Shown: one piece after another, positions 1-8,540 of the stretch
How positions within the stretch are numbered: position 1 is the first letter of the stretch
How the letters are laid out: every line of letters starts with the position of its first letter
Source of the DNA: Alphaproteobacteria bacterium
GTDB lineage: Bacteria > Myxococcota_A > UBA796 > GCA-2862545
DNA length: 64,000 nt
Assembly: GCA_020632875.1 (NCBI GenBank)
Contig: JACKET010000009.1
Coordinates: forward strand, 62,001-126,000
Direction: 5' to 3'
Notes under the pieces: model-generated
What the model was told of the DNA's origin: nothing
What the model saw: the letters and a program-made list of their open reading frames with translations, nothing else
Database searches by the model: none
Program-made: the position numbers and the translations under genes

Positions 1-620
1 TCGTAGAGGATGGCGCCCACCGCGAACACGTCGGAGCGCGCGTCGACGTTCTTCGAGTCGTGGATCTGCTCGGGGCTCATGTACTGCGGCGTGCCCATCG
101 TCGCGCCGGTGCGGGTGCGGGCCTTGGTGTCGTCGCCCGCGGCGATCTTCGCGAGCCCGAAGTCCGTCACCTTCGGCACGAGCCCGTCGGCCGTGATCTG
201 CAGCATCACGTTGGCGGGCTTGAGGTCGCGGTGGATGAGCCCGTGGGCGTGGGCGTGCGCGACGCCCGCCAGCACGCCGCGCCCGATGGCGTCGGCCTGC
301 TCGATGGTGAGCTTCTGCTGCTTCACGAGATCGTCGAGCGACGGCCCCTCGACGAGCTCCATCACCAGGCCCGGCTGCCCGTTGACCTCGATCACGTCGG
401 TCACCGCGACGATGTTCGGGTGGCGCAGGCGGGCCTGCACCCGCCCCTCCTGCAGCAGCCGCTCGCGCACCGCCCGCGACGTGAGCGACAGCACCTTCAG
501 CGCGTGCAGCGTGCCGAGCTGGGCGTGCCGCGCGCGGTACACGACCGCCATGCCGCCTTCGCCGATCACCTCTTCGACGGTGTAGCGGTCGCTGATCAGG
601 GTGCCGGCGGAGAGGTCCAT
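1..620 (-). CDS. Ser/Thr protein kinase, N-terminal part (runs off the window)
   Basis: Eukaryote-like (Hanks-type) Ser/Thr kinase that would phosphorylate protein substrates in the cytoplasm. About 206 residues are visible from the ATG at 618-620; the rest lies beyond position 1. Kinase landmarks appear in order: the glycine loop GEGGMAVVY, the lysine of HALKVL, the catalytic HRDLKPAN, the metal-binding TDFGLAK and the activation segment GTPQYMSPEQ, so the catalytic core looks intact. A TAGGAA hexamer (630-635, minus strand) lies nine bases before the start. Myxococcota kinases often continue into a transmembrane segment and sensor domain, but that part is not visible here. The family assignment is secure; substrate and signal are unknown. 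Confidence 0.93.
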   Translation of the reverse strand, partial: MDLSAGTLISDRYTVEEVIGEGGMAVVYRARHAQLGTLHALKVLSLTSRAVRERLLQEGRVQARLRHPNIVAVTDVIEVNGQPGLVMELVEGPSLDDLVKQQKLTIEQADAIGRGVLAGVAHAHAHGLIHRDLKPANVMLQITADGLVPKVTDFGLAKIAAGDDTKARTRTGATMGTPQYMSPEQIHDSKNVDARSDVFAVGAILY

Positions 621-757
621 GCGTCGATCTTCCTACCACGTTGGACCCGCGACCCCCGTGGATCCGAAAACCGTCCCCTGCGACCGCTCGCGGCCCGAGG
701 CGACCGCTCGCGGCGAAACGCCCTTCGGCGCGGCGCGACCGGGCGTACGAAGGAGAC

Positions 758-1951
758 ATGAAGACCACACGCCGCCACTTCCTCGTCTCCCTCGCCGCGC
801 TCGGCGGGGCCACCGCTGCATGGACCGGCAGCCTCTCGACCGTGCTCGGGCCGCGGGAGGGGACCCTCGACGGGGACCCCGCCGACCCCGTGATCCGCGG
901 CCTGCTCGAGCGGCACCTCGCGCTCTGGGAGGGCGGGTCGAAGGCCTCGATCGACGTGATGCGCAACACGAACCCCGAGTGGGACTTCATGGGCCGCTCG
1001 TTCCTGGGGCTCGCGCTGCTCAACGCCGCGCTGCGCGCGCCCGCCGAGGCCCCGCGCTTCGTGGCCGCGGTCGACGCCATCCTGGCCGACACGCTCGCCG
1101 CGCAGCATCGCTTCGGCCCACTGCACTGGCTGCTCGGCTACGCGAAGCGCGCGCCGTTCCTCAACGCCGACCGGCGCAGCCTGTTCGTGGACGGCGAGCT
1201 CGCCGCGGTGATCGCGGCGCGGCGCCTCGTCGTCCGGCACCTCGGCCTGCCCGACGCCGATCGCTTCGCGGCCGACCAGGACGCCCTGATCGGGCACGTC
1301 GCGACGCACCTCGACGCCAGCCCGCTCGGCCATGGTGAGAGCTACCCCGACGAGTGCTGGGCGTTCTGCAACGCGTTCGCGGCCGCGGCCCTGGCGCTCG
1401 ACCAGGCGACGACCCGACGCGACCATACCGCGCGGCTCGCCCGCTACCTCGCGTCGCTGAAGTCCGACCTCGTCGATCCGGTCACCGGGATGGCCGTGAG
1501 CGAGTACACCTTCGCGGGAGGCCACCAGGACGGGCCGGAGGGCTCGTCGATCTTCCTCACGGCCGCGCACCTCGACCTCGTCGACCCAGCCTTCGCACGC
1601 GACCAGTACGACCGGGCGAAGTCGCACCTCGTGCGCGGGCTCGCGGGCTTCGGCTGGGCGCGGGAGTGGCCCGACACCTGGCGCGGCGTCGAAGACGTGG
1701 ACTCCGGGCCCGTCGTGCCCCTGCTCGACGCGAGCGCCGGGTCCAGCGGCCTCGCGTTCGTCGGCGCCGGAGCGTTCGGCGACCGCGAGACCCTCGCCGC
1801 GCTGCTCGCTTCGCTCGAGCTGGCCGCGTTCCCCACGTGGGACGGCGACAAGCTCTACTACGCGGCGTCCAACCAGGTCGGTGACGCCGTGCTCCTGTAC
1901 GCCCTCGTCCAGGGGCCCCTGTGGACCCTCGCCCGTGGAGAGCACGCATGA
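758..1951 (+). CDS. Tat-exported alpha-barrel protein, linalool dehydratase/isomerase-like
   Basis: 397-residue protein. The ATG at 758 is preferred over upstream in-frame ATGs because it follows AGGAG and starts a Tat signal peptide (KTTRRHFLVSL, twin Arg plus FL, then a hydrophobic stretch). Export of a folded protein across the inner membrane is therefore likely. The mature part is rich in Trp, Tyr and helical pairs. The segment SYPDECWAFCN resembles the Cys-bearing loop of linalool dehydratase/isomerase-type alpha/alpha barrels, but only one of the two catalytic cysteines of that family seems to align, so the reaction cannot be assigned. Its stop overlaps the start of the next small membrane gene (ATGA), so the two are probably translated together. 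Confidence 0.6.
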   Translation: MKTTRRHFLVSLAALGGATAAWTGSLSTVLGPREGTLDGDPADPVIRGLLERHLALWEGGSKASIDVMRNTNPEWDFMGRSFLGLALLNAALRAPAEAPRFVAAVDAILADTLAAQHRFGPLHWLLGYAKRAPFLNADRRSLFVDGELAAVIAARRLVVRHLGLPDADRFAADQDALIGHVATHLDASPLGHGESYPDECWAFCNAFAAAALALDQATTRRDHTARLARYLASLKSDLVDPVTGMAVSEYTFAGGHQDGPEGSSIFLTAAHLDLVDPAFARDQYDRAKSHLVRGLAGFGWAREWPDTWRGVEDVDSGPVVPLLDASAGSSGLAFVGAGAFGDRETLAALLASLELAAFPTWDGDKLYYAASNQVGDAVLLYALVQGPLWTLARGEHA

Positions 1952-2205
1952 TCCGCCGCATCCTCGCCTTCGTCCCGCTCGCTGCCGTCGTCTTCCCGTG
2001 GCTCGTGCTCCGCCTGCTCGGCGGACGCGAGGCCGTCGTGATCCTCACCGGGATGATCCCGGCGGGCATGGGCGTGGAGGCCATCCCGCTCGGGCTCGGC
2101 TTCGTCTTCGCCCACCTGGCGCTCGTGGTGTGCGGGCCGCCTCTCGCGGTGTTCGGCCTCGTGCAGGCCCTGCCGTTCCCGAAGGCCGCCGACCCCGCCG
2201 TGTGA
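1948..2205 (+). CDS. small hydrophobic membrane protein
   Basis: 85-residue protein starting in an ATGA overlap with the preceding Tat-exported protein, which indicates translational coupling. It begins MIRRI and has hydrophobic stretches near residues 5-20 and 48-77 separated by a Gly/Met-rich middle, so it should be an inner-membrane protein with two or three spans. It ends KAADPAV. No family was recognised. The coupling suggests it helps or anchors the exported partner, but that is inference. Confidence 0.6.
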   Translation: MIRRILAFVPLAAVVFPWLVLRLLGGREAVVILTGMIPAGMGVEAIPLGLGFVFAHLALVVCGPPLAVFGLVQALPFPKAADPAV

Positions 2206-2244
2206 CGGTCGCGTCCGGGGGTGTGCGCGGCGACCGATTGGCGC

Positions 2245-2250
2245 GACAAT
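2245..2250 (+). promoter_or_regulatory. putative -10 hexamer GACAAT of a leaderless gene
   Basis: GACAAT ends five bases before the ATG at 2256, and no Shine-Dalgarno sequence lies between. This fits the spacing of a -10 element for a leaderless mRNA, a pattern seen several times in this window. It is a weak match on its own. Confidence 0.3.
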
Positions 2251-2255
2251 GCGGC

Positions 2256-3272
2256 ATGGACCTCGCCGCCCTCCGCGAAGCAGCCCTCGAAGCGCCCGAC
2301 CGTGCGGACGCCTGGGAGGTGCTCGGCGACGCCCTGCAGGCTGAGGGCGACCCCCGCGGACGCCTGATCGCGCTGCAGGTCGCCCTCGAGCGCGACGCCG
2401 GCAACGCCGATCTCGTCGAAGCCGAGCGCCGCTACCGGTTCGAGCACCGCCAGTCCCTGTACGGCGGGCTGCTCGGCCAGGTCGACCCGTGGCGCGTGAG
2501 CTGGCGCTTCGGCTTCGCCTGCGGCGTGCAGACCGCGGTCGACCGGCGCTCCGAGCAGGCGGCCGCGACGCTCGACACCCTCGACCTGTTCGCGCTCCGC
2601 GAGCTCACGCTGATGGCCGCGGCCGACTTCGACGCGGTCGTGCAGTGGCTCTCCACGCGCGACTGGCCGCTGCTCGACGCGCTCCTCATGGGCCCGCTGA
2701 ACCCCGGCGGGGGCAGCCTCTCGGTCCCGCTGGCGGCATTCCTCGCGCGGGCGCCGCGGCTCACGCGCCTCCGCGTCGAGCGCCCGAAGTCCCTCGACGG
2801 GCTCGCGCACCCCGGGGTCGAAGACCTGGCACTCTCGCTGTTCGCCGAGCAGGTCCCGGCACTCGATCTCTCCGGCCTGCCCGCGCTCCGCACCCTGACC
2901 CTCCACCTCCGCGGCGCGCCCGACCCCGCCGTCCTCCGCGACGCGATCGGCGATCGGCCCGTGCGGCTGCGCCTCTACACGCGGATCGACGGGCTCGACC
3001 GCCTCGACGTCGAGCTCGCGACGGTGCCCGATCCATCGAGCGTCCCGCTGCTCACGCCCCCCGAGCAGGAACGCGGCCAGCGCTTCCACCAGCGGTCGCG
3101 GTTCTGGTCCATCCGCCGGCGCGGCAACGCGCTCGTCGCCACCGAGGGGAAGATCGGCCGTCCCGGCCTCTCGCGCGACTCGTTCCACGGCAAGCCGTAC
3201 GAAGCGGCCCGCGAGCTGCGCAAGCAGGTCGCCGCCCGCCGCGCGGAGGGGTGGCGCGAGGTCTACGTGTGA
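2256..3272 (+). CDS. TIGR02996-domain protein with C-terminal WGR-like domain
   Basis: 338-residue cytoplasmic protein. Residues 1-45 match the TIGR02996 pattern known from Myxococcales and planctomycetes (MDLAALREAALEAPD, then GDALQAEGDPRGRLIALQ). The middle contains Leu-rich segments such as LRELTLMAAADFDAVVQWLS, reminiscent of the leucine-rich repeats that often follow this domain. The last ~60 residues (QRSRFWSIRRRGNALVATEG and on) resemble a WGR domain. The family is usually found in many paralogues per genome and its function is unknown. It is convergent with the M91-like gene, with four bases between stops. Confidence 0.8.
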   Translation: MDLAALREAALEAPDRADAWEVLGDALQAEGDPRGRLIALQVALERDAGNADLVEAERRYRFEHRQSLYGGLLGQVDPWRVSWRFGFACGVQTAVDRRSEQAAATLDTLDLFALRELTLMAAADFDAVVQWLSTRDWPLLDALLMGPLNPGGGSLSVPLAAFLARAPRLTRLRVERPKSLDGLAHPGVEDLALSLFAEQVPALDLSGLPALRTLTLHLRGAPDPAVLRDAIGDRPVRLRLYTRIDGLDRLDVELATVPDPSSVPLLTPPEQERGQRFHQRSRFWSIRRRGNALVATEGKIGRPGLSRDSFHGKPYEAARELRKQVAARRAEGWREVYV

Positions 3273-3276
3273 GCGT

Positions 3277-4266
3277 TCACATGGTGCCGGGGTACGGCAC
3301 GTTCTTGTCGTCGGCGTAGGTGTACGGGACCTCCCAGTCGGTGCCACCGCCCTCGCCGCCCTTGAAGTTGTCGCGCTGGGCCATGCCCTCGTCGCCGTCG
3401 ACGACCCCGCCGCTCATGCCGTGCCCGATCATCCGGCGCTCGTGGCGGTAGCGGTTCTCGAAGTACTTCCACTTCTCGGCCGCGAAGCCGCTGCCCATGC
3501 CCACCGTGTTGAGCTCTTCGGTCTTCACGTTCTCGGAGAGCTCGCCCGTCTGCATGTGATGGGCGTGCGCGAGCTCGTGGTAGAGCGCCACGTCGCTGCG
3601 CCAGCCATTGCCCCACGAGCCCCCCTGGTCCTGGATCTCGGCGTCGACGTGCTCGCCCGGGCGGTACTCGATGGTCGCGCCGCTGCCGGTGCCGTTCTGC
3701 GCCTTCTTCAGGTCGTGGGCCTCGGTCTCGGGCTTGTTCGGGTCGGCGGAGCGCTTGATCTGCGTCTTGAGCGCGTTCCCGTCCTTGTCCTTCGCGTGCA
3801 TCATCTCCTTGAGCATCTCGCGGCCCGACTCGGTCTGGAGGATGCGGCCGAGGTCGTTCATCGTGCCCTTCTTGAAGGCCTCGAGCTCTTCGCCCTTCAG
3901 GTCGCCGCCGATCTCGATGTTCGACTTGCCCATGCGGATGTCGGAGTACATCGCGACGATCTCGTCGAACTGCTCCTTCGTGACCGCGTTGCCGTCGGCC
4001 TCGGACTCGTTCTGGACGATCTTGAAGCGGTAGCCGAGCTCGTCGGCCGCGGCCTTGCGGTCGGCCGCGGTCTTCTCGTCGACCGCGGGCGCCTTCTCCT
4101 CGTCGCCGCCGAGCCAGCCCCCGAGGAGGCCCCCGATCGACGTGTCCATCATGGACTGGACGAAGCTGTTGTCGGGCATGACCGCCGCGGCCTGAGGCGC
4201 GCGCTGGGCGGCCGGAGTCGGGGTCATCTGCATGGCGTGGGCGGGGTGGTACTGCTTGTCGGACAC
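3277..4266 (-). CDS. M91-type (NleD-like) zinc metallopeptidase
   Basis: 329-residue protein with a GTG start (4264-4266) preceded by a GGGAG sequence; the first residues are VSDKQYHPAHAMQMTP. The zinc motif YHELAHAHHMQTG (HExxH plus a downstream Glu in KTEELNTVG) sits in an M91-like context. Effector proteases such as NleD carry this fold, so a secreted or injected effector is possible. The N-terminus is Pro/Ala-rich with a Gly-rich hydrophobic patch (IGGLLGGWLGG) and has no clear signal peptide. The C-terminus is charged and Gly-rich. No secretion-system genes are nearby. The metallopeptidase call is good; cellular role and substrate are unknown. Confidence 0.7.
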   Translation of the reverse strand: MSDKQYHPAHAMQMTPTPAAQRAPQAAAVMPDNSFVQSMMDTSIGGLLGGWLGGDEEKAPAVDEKTAADRKAAADELGYRFKIVQNESEADGNAVTKEQFDEIVAMYSDIRMGKSNIEIGGDLKGEELEAFKKGTMNDLGRILQTESGREMLKEMMHAKDKDGNALKTQIKRSADPNKPETEAHDLKKAQNGTGSGATIEYRPGEHVDAEIQDQGGSWGNGWRSDVALYHELAHAHHMQTGELSENVKTEELNTVGMGSGFAAEKWKYFENRYRHERRMIGHGMSGGVVDGDEGMAQRDNFKGGEGGGTDWEVPYTYADDKNVPYPGTM

Positions 4267-4331
4267 GAGGAGCTCCCGGGCAGGTGAACCGAAGATAGCC
4301 ACGCCGCAGGAACTGGCCACTTTCACGATCG

Positions 4332-5603
4332 CTACGGTGGAAGGAGCGGATCGGGGAGCCGGAAGGCCGCCCCCACGGCGGGGCTGAAGGGCCCCTGCCG
4401 CTCTGCGTCGCCCACCCAGAGCGCGTCGTGGGCATCCCCGGGCTCGACGAGGAGCGCGTTCCCGAAGGACGACGGGAGCGTCGGGAGCACCCGCGTCTTC
4501 CACCACACGGGCACGGCGTCCTCACGGAGGGGACCCGCCACGACGCCGACCCGCTGCCGCGATGCGAAGGCCACGTCGCGCACCCCGTCGCCATCGAAGT
4601 CGCCGAAGGCCAGGGCGCCCGAGTCCCCTGCGAGCGCGGGCGTATCGAGGCGGACCCGCTCCGGGAGGCCCGCGGTCAGGGCCCAGGCGACGACCGAGAT
4701 CGCGTCACCGGTGCGGACCACGGCGACGAGCTCGGGCCCGTCTCCCGGGTGGACGTCCGACACCGCGAGCGCGAGCACGGGACCGCTCGCGGAGCTCGTC
4801 TCCGTCGCGAGATCCGCGATCCCACCGGCCGGAGGGAGCGCGCTGGCCGGCACGAACGACAGCACGGCACCCCGGGAGAGCACCAGGCCCGGCACCCCGT
4901 CCACCTGTGCCCAGACGACGCGGTCCGCCTCCGTCGCATCGGCGAACGGCGCCGAGACGGCGTAGGGCGGCGGCCCGAGCGCGACGCCGTGGGTGCTGCA
5001 CAGGTCGGCCAGGCCGTCCCCGTCGACGTCGCAGCGGGCGAGCCACCCGCCCACGTCGGCGACAGTCGGGGCGAGCTCGAGCGGCCCCTCGACGTACGGC
5101 GACTGGAGGAGCGCGCCGTCGACGACCATCGCGTGCGCCCCCAGCAGGCTGGACGGCTGTGCCGCGGTGAGGACGACCTCCTCGAGCCCGTCGCCGTTCG
5201 TGTCGCCGACCGCGAATGCGCGCTCGCCGAGGCGGGTGCACCCCCCGACCGGGAGCGTCGCGTAGTCGCTCGCGGTCATCCAGGTCCCGCCGTCCAGCGT
5301 CTCCGGGTACGGCTGGGCCCACGGCCAGGGAGCCGCGGATGCGGCGGCCGCCCCGCAGAACTCGTTCGACCACACCTGCTGGAGCCCGACGAGGACGCGT
5401 CCGTCGGGGAGGCGGTCGAAGGTCGACGGGCCCCCGTAGGTCGTCCAGACGTCGGGCTCGGCGCCCGTGAGGTCGTGCTCCCCGGGGGCGTCCGTGTCGT
5501 CCGGCGCCCCCGTCTCGGCCGGCGGATCCGTGTCCACCGGCACGTCGGAGTCGACCGTTGCGGGGCCCTTGCAGGCAGTGAGCGCGAGGAGGATCGGGGA
5601 CAT
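4332..5603 (-). CDS. FG-GAP/VCBS-repeat lipoprotein
   Basis: 423-residue predicted lipoprotein. The signal peptide is very short (MSPILLALTAC) and the lipidated Cys is followed by Lys (+2), then by a Thr/Asp/Pro-rich linker. The body carries integrin-like calcium-loop repeats: GDTNGDGLEEVV, CDVDGDGLADLCS and GDFDGDGVRDVAFAS, the hallmarks of an FG-GAP beta-propeller. It probably sits on the cell surface and binds calcium or a ligand. The gene is divergent from the M61 peptidase with only 25-37 bases between starts. A TAGTCT hexamer ends six bases before the ATG, suggesting a leaderless mRNA. Confidence 0.75.
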   Translation of the reverse strand: MSPILLALTACKGPATVDSDVPVDTDPPAETGAPDDTDAPGEHDLTGAEPDVWTTYGGPSTFDRLPDGRVLVGLQQVWSNEFCGAAAASAAPWPWAQPYPETLDGGTWMTASDYATLPVGGCTRLGERAFAVGDTNGDGLEEVVLTAAQPSSLLGAHAMVVDGALLQSPYVEGPLELAPTVADVGGWLARCDVDGDGLADLCSTHGVALGPPPYAVSAPFADATEADRVVWAQVDGVPGLVLSRGAVLSFVPASALPPAGGIADLATETSSASGPVLALAVSDVHPGDGPELVAVVRTGDAISVVAWALTAGLPERVRLDTPALAGDSGALAFGDFDGDGVRDVAFASRQRVGVVAGPLREDAVPVWWKTRVLPTLPSSFGNALLVEPGDAHDALWVGDAERQGPFSPAVGAAFRLPDPLLPP

Positions 5604-5609
5604 CGCTCC

Positions 5610-5615
5610 AGACTA
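5610..5615 (-). promoter_or_regulatory. -10 hexamer TAGTCT, six bases before ATG 5603
   Basis: On the minus strand TAGTCT is followed by GGAGCG and the ATG of the FG-GAP lipoprotein. The spacing places the transcription start on or next to the start codon. The identical hexamer and spacing occur at 55238-55243. Confidence 0.5.
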
Positions 5616-5624
5616 CCGTCCGCG

Positions 5625-5630
5625 TACTAT
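5625..5630 (+). promoter_or_regulatory. -10 hexamer TACTAT for the M61 peptidase
   Basis: TACTAT lies ten bases before the ATG at 5641, back to back with the TAGTCT element serving the opposite strand. An alternative ATG at 5629 falls inside this hexamer, which favours 5641 as the start. The result is a compact divergent promoter. Confidence 0.45.
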
Positions 5631-5640
5631 GGTGCGCGCC

Positions 5641-7365
5641 ATGTGGATCGTCTTCGCCGCGCTCGCAGCGCCTCCGCAGTACACCGTGTCGTTTCCCGAC
5701 CACCAGGCGCACATGGTGCAGGTCGAGGCCGTCCTGCCGGCCTCCGGCGGCCAGGCCGAGCTCTTCATGGCGACGTGGACGCCCGGCAGCTACCTCATCC
5801 GCGAGTTCGCCCGGAACGTCGAGGGTCTCGAGGCGCTCGGCCCGGACGGCGCGCTGCCGGTCGAGAAGACCTCGAAGAACCGGTGGGTCGTGCAGACCGG
5901 CGACCTCGACGCGTTCACGCTGCGCTACCGGGTCTACTGCCGGACGATGAACGTGCGCGAGTGCTTCGTCGACAGCGACTTCGCCGTCCTGAACGGGGCG
6001 CCGACCTTCATCGTCCCCGCCGATCTGCAGGGGCCCTACGCCATCACCGTCGAGCGCCCGGCCGGCTGGGAGGTCACGATGACCCAGCTCTCGCCCGACG
6101 ACGCCGACGCGTTCACCGCGCCGACGTACGACCTGCTCGTCGACTCGCCCATCGTCGTGGGGAACCCGACGCGCAACGCGTTCACGGTCGACGGCGTCGA
6201 GCACGTGCTGGTCGACTTCCCGGCGGTGGAGCCGTGGAATTCGGCCAAGGCGGCCACCGCGGTCGAGCGCGTGGCGAAGGAGCTGCACCGGTTCTGGGGC
6301 CAGCTGCCGTACGACCGGTACCTGTACCTGAACCTGCTCGGCGAGGCGGGCGGCGGGCTCGAGCACCTCGGCAGCACGCTCCTGATCACGTCGCGCTTCG
6401 GCACCCGCGAGGACGACGCGTTCGAGCGCTGGCTCGGGCTCGTCGCGCACGAGCACTTCCACGCGTGGAACGTGAAGCGCTTCCGCCCCGCCGCGCTCGG
6501 GCCGTTCGACTACGAGAACGAGGTCTACACCGAGAGCCTGTGGGTCGCGGAGGGCTTCACGTCCTACTACGACGACGTGCTGCTCGCGCGGGCCGGGCTG
6601 ATCGACCGGGACGAGTACCTCACGCGGATGGGGACCAACCTCTCCACCCTGGAGTCCACGCCGGGGCGCCTCGAGCAACCCATCGCCCGGGCGAGCCACG
6701 ACGCCTGGATCAAGTACTACCGGGGCGACGAGAACACCGTGAACACGGCGATCAGCTACTACACGAAGGGCGCCGTGGTGGCCTGGGTGATCGACGCGCG
6801 CATCCGGAAGCTGACGAACGGCGCGCGGTCCCTCGACGACGCGATGCGCCTCGCGTACACGCGCTTCTCCGGGGATGCCGGGTACACCCCCGAGCAATTC
6901 GTCGCGGTCCTGTCGGAGGTCGCCGGCGCGGACCTGGCGCCGTTCGTCCACACGCTCGCGGAGACCACCGAGGAGGTCGACCTCTCCGAGGCGCTCGAGG
7001 TCTTCGGGCTGGTGCGCGAGCCCGAGGCGTCGGACGGGCCGCCCGCGCCGTGGCTCGGCGTGTCGGTCGACGGCTCCAACCGCGTGTACCAGGTCCTGCG
7101 CAACACGCCCGCATGGGAGGCCGGGATCAACGTGGACGACGAGGTCCTCGCCGTCGGAGACGACCGCGTGACGGACCTCTCCGCCGCGCTGAAGCCGTAC
7201 GGGGCCGGCGCGAAGGTCGCGATCCTCGTCGCGCGGCGCGGCCGCCTGCGCCGGATCGACGTGACGCTCGGCGAGAAGCCCGGAACGTCCAAGCTGAAGA
7301 TCGACCCGAAAGCCAAGAAGAAGGCCGAGAAGACCCGGGAGGCCTGGATCGGCGTGCACGACTGA
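5641..7365 (+). CDS. M61 glycyl-aminopeptidase-like metallopeptidase with PDZ domain
   Basis: 574 residues. M61 peptidases are zinc aminopeptidases that prefer N-terminal glycine or acidic residues. After a short hydrophobic leader (MWIVFAALAAPP) comes the M61 N-terminal beta domain (TWTPGSYLIREFARNVEG is typical). The catalytic motif HEHFHAWNVKRFRP lies near residue 270 and the third ligand region SLWVAEGFTSYY follows. A PDZ domain occupies about residues 470-545 (APWLGVSV ... RNTPAWEAGINVDDEVLAV). The tail is Lys-rich. The family assignment is secure. Export is likely but the leader is short, and the lipoprotein that follows may belong to the same transcript. Confidence 0.93.
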   Translation: MWIVFAALAAPPQYTVSFPDHQAHMVQVEAVLPASGGQAELFMATWTPGSYLIREFARNVEGLEALGPDGALPVEKTSKNRWVVQTGDLDAFTLRYRVYCRTMNVRECFVDSDFAVLNGAPTFIVPADLQGPYAITVERPAGWEVTMTQLSPDDADAFTAPTYDLLVDSPIVVGNPTRNAFTVDGVEHVLVDFPAVEPWNSAKAATAVERVAKELHRFWGQLPYDRYLYLNLLGEAGGGLEHLGSTLLITSRFGTREDDAFERWLGLVAHEHFHAWNVKRFRPAALGPFDYENEVYTESLWVAEGFTSYYDDVLLARAGLIDRDEYLTRMGTNLSTLESTPGRLEQPIARASHDAWIKYYRGDENTVNTAISYYTKGAVVAWVIDARIRKLTNGARSLDDAMRLAYTRFSGDAGYTPEQFVAVLSEVAGADLAPFVHTLAETTEEVDLSEALEVFGLVREPEASDGPPAPWLGVSVDGSNRVYQVLRNTPAWEAGINVDDEVLAVGDDRVTDLSAALKPYGAGAKVAILVARRGRLRRIDVTLGEKPGTSKLKIDPKAKKKAEKTREAWIGVHD

Positions 7366-7414
7366 GTTTCCGGTCTGCCGGGTTTGCGGGTCCAATGGGC
7401 ACACGGAGGAACCC

Positions 7415-8113
7415 ATGCGCGCAATCACCGCCTTCGCCGGAGCCGCGACGATCGGCTTCATCCTCGCCTGCAAGGGCGAGCCGCTGGCGCAGCCCCGCGA
7501 CGTGTCCGGCAACTACGAGATCGTCTACGCCGACAACCTGCGGGTGTACATCGACGACACCCTGGTCGCCGAGGTCCAGGCCGGCGAGAACGCGACGATC
7601 GAGTGGAACGGCGAGACGTTCGACGTGGCGGCCGTGTGCGGCGACGACGGCACGACCTGTCCGAGCGAGGCGTACTGGGGGGCCATCGGCATCGAGCAGC
7701 CGTGGGGCTCGGAGTACCGGCTGCTGAACTTCGTGAACCTCGACCCCGCGCGTCCGCCGCTCGGCCAGCGGATGGGCGGGTTGCTCGAGGACGACGGCTC
7801 GTTCGGGATGCTGGCGGGGCTCGACCTCGACGGCTCCGAGAGCTGCGCCTCGATCGGGATCGGCGTGGTGGAAGGGAAGTTCGACCCGGCGAACACGGCG
7901 ATCCAGGAGGGCGTGATCAAGTTCGGCTGGGCAGGCGGCTGCACGTTCGGCGGGGTGACGATCGGCACGAACGTGCGGCTCGAGACCGACGTGACGGCGG
8001 TGCGGACGGGGCCCCTCGACCTGTCGGGGCTCACGCCCGAGCCGCCGATCGACGAGAACGGCGAGGAGATCGACGAGACGAAGCCCGATCCCGACGCCGA
8101 GAAGCAGGAATAG
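7415..8113 (+). CDS. small lipoprotein of unknown function
   Basis: 232-residue predicted lipoprotein with a good GGAGG before the ATG at 7415. The signal peptide ends in ILAC and the lipidated Cys is followed by Lys-Gly. The body has several acidic beta-type segments (DNLRVYIDDTLVAEVQ, IEWNGETFDVAAVCGDDG) and four further cysteines that could form two disulfides. The C-terminus is strongly acidic (DENGEEIDETKPDPDAEKQE). It lies 49 bases after the M61 peptidase and could share its transcript. No family recognised. Confidence 0.65.
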   Translation: MRAITAFAGAATIGFILACKGEPLAQPRDVSGNYEIVYADNLRVYIDDTLVAEVQAGENATIEWNGETFDVAAVCGDDGTTCPSEAYWGAIGIEQPWGSEYRLLNFVNLDPARPPLGQRMGGLLEDDGSFGMLAGLDLDGSESCASIGIGVVEGKFDPANTAIQEGVIKFGWAGGCTFGGVTIGTNVRLETDVTAVRTGPLDLSGLTPEPPIDENGEEIDETKPDPDAEKQE

Positions 8114-8140
8114 CCCAACACTGGTCGGGCTCCGAGCGCC

Positions 8141-8192
8141 TCAGGGCCTCACGCAGATGACGCAGAAGGACGCAGATGACGCAGAAACCAGG
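8141..8192 (+). repeat. dispersed 52-bp repeat, copy 1
   Basis: The core is two nearly identical half-units built on ACGCAGATGACGCAGAA, ending in AAACCAGG. It is identical over 52 bases to the reverse complement of 9332-9383. A relaxed match continues a further ~15 bases upstream into sequence shared with the other copies. Confidence 0.9.
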
Positions 8193-8320
8193 CGCCCAAC
8201 GGATCCGCGTCCGCCGATCACGGAGTCAAGAAGACGCTGATTCGTGCACGAAACGTCCAGAGGCGACGTATCCGTTCCTGCGCCCTCCTCTACGTGGAAG
8301 GGATCGAGCTTCGAGCGTCC

Positions 8321-8371
8321 CAAGGCATCACGCAGATGACGCAGAAGGACGCAGATGACGCAGAAACGAGG
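8321..8371 (+). repeat. dispersed ~50-bp repeat, copy 2
   Basis: Same orientation as copy 1. The ACGCAGATGACGCAGAA half-units are unchanged, with differences at the left edge (CAAGGCATC) and right edge (AAACGAGG). The sequence just upstream (TCGAGCTTCGAGCGTC) also resembles the outer flank of copy 3, so the full unit may be about 70 bp. Confidence 0.85.
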
Positions 8372-8540
8372 CCGACCCGGGTCCAGCGTCTTCGCGTCCC
8401 CGGAGCGCCGAGTGGGCCTTGTTGCGGAACGGATTCGCGACTCACCAGAGCAGCCCGGCGTTTCTGCTGATCCGGTGAGCGCACCCGCCAACGGCCGCCC
8501 CATCCACCTCTGAGTTTGGGGAAAGGCACCGTCCGACACG

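Noticed and set aside
4705..7512. Long minus-strand frame across the M61 peptidase and the FG-GAP gene
   Set aside because: It is antisense to M61 with low-complexity Arg/Gly/Pro/Val content; the real frames have clear motifs.
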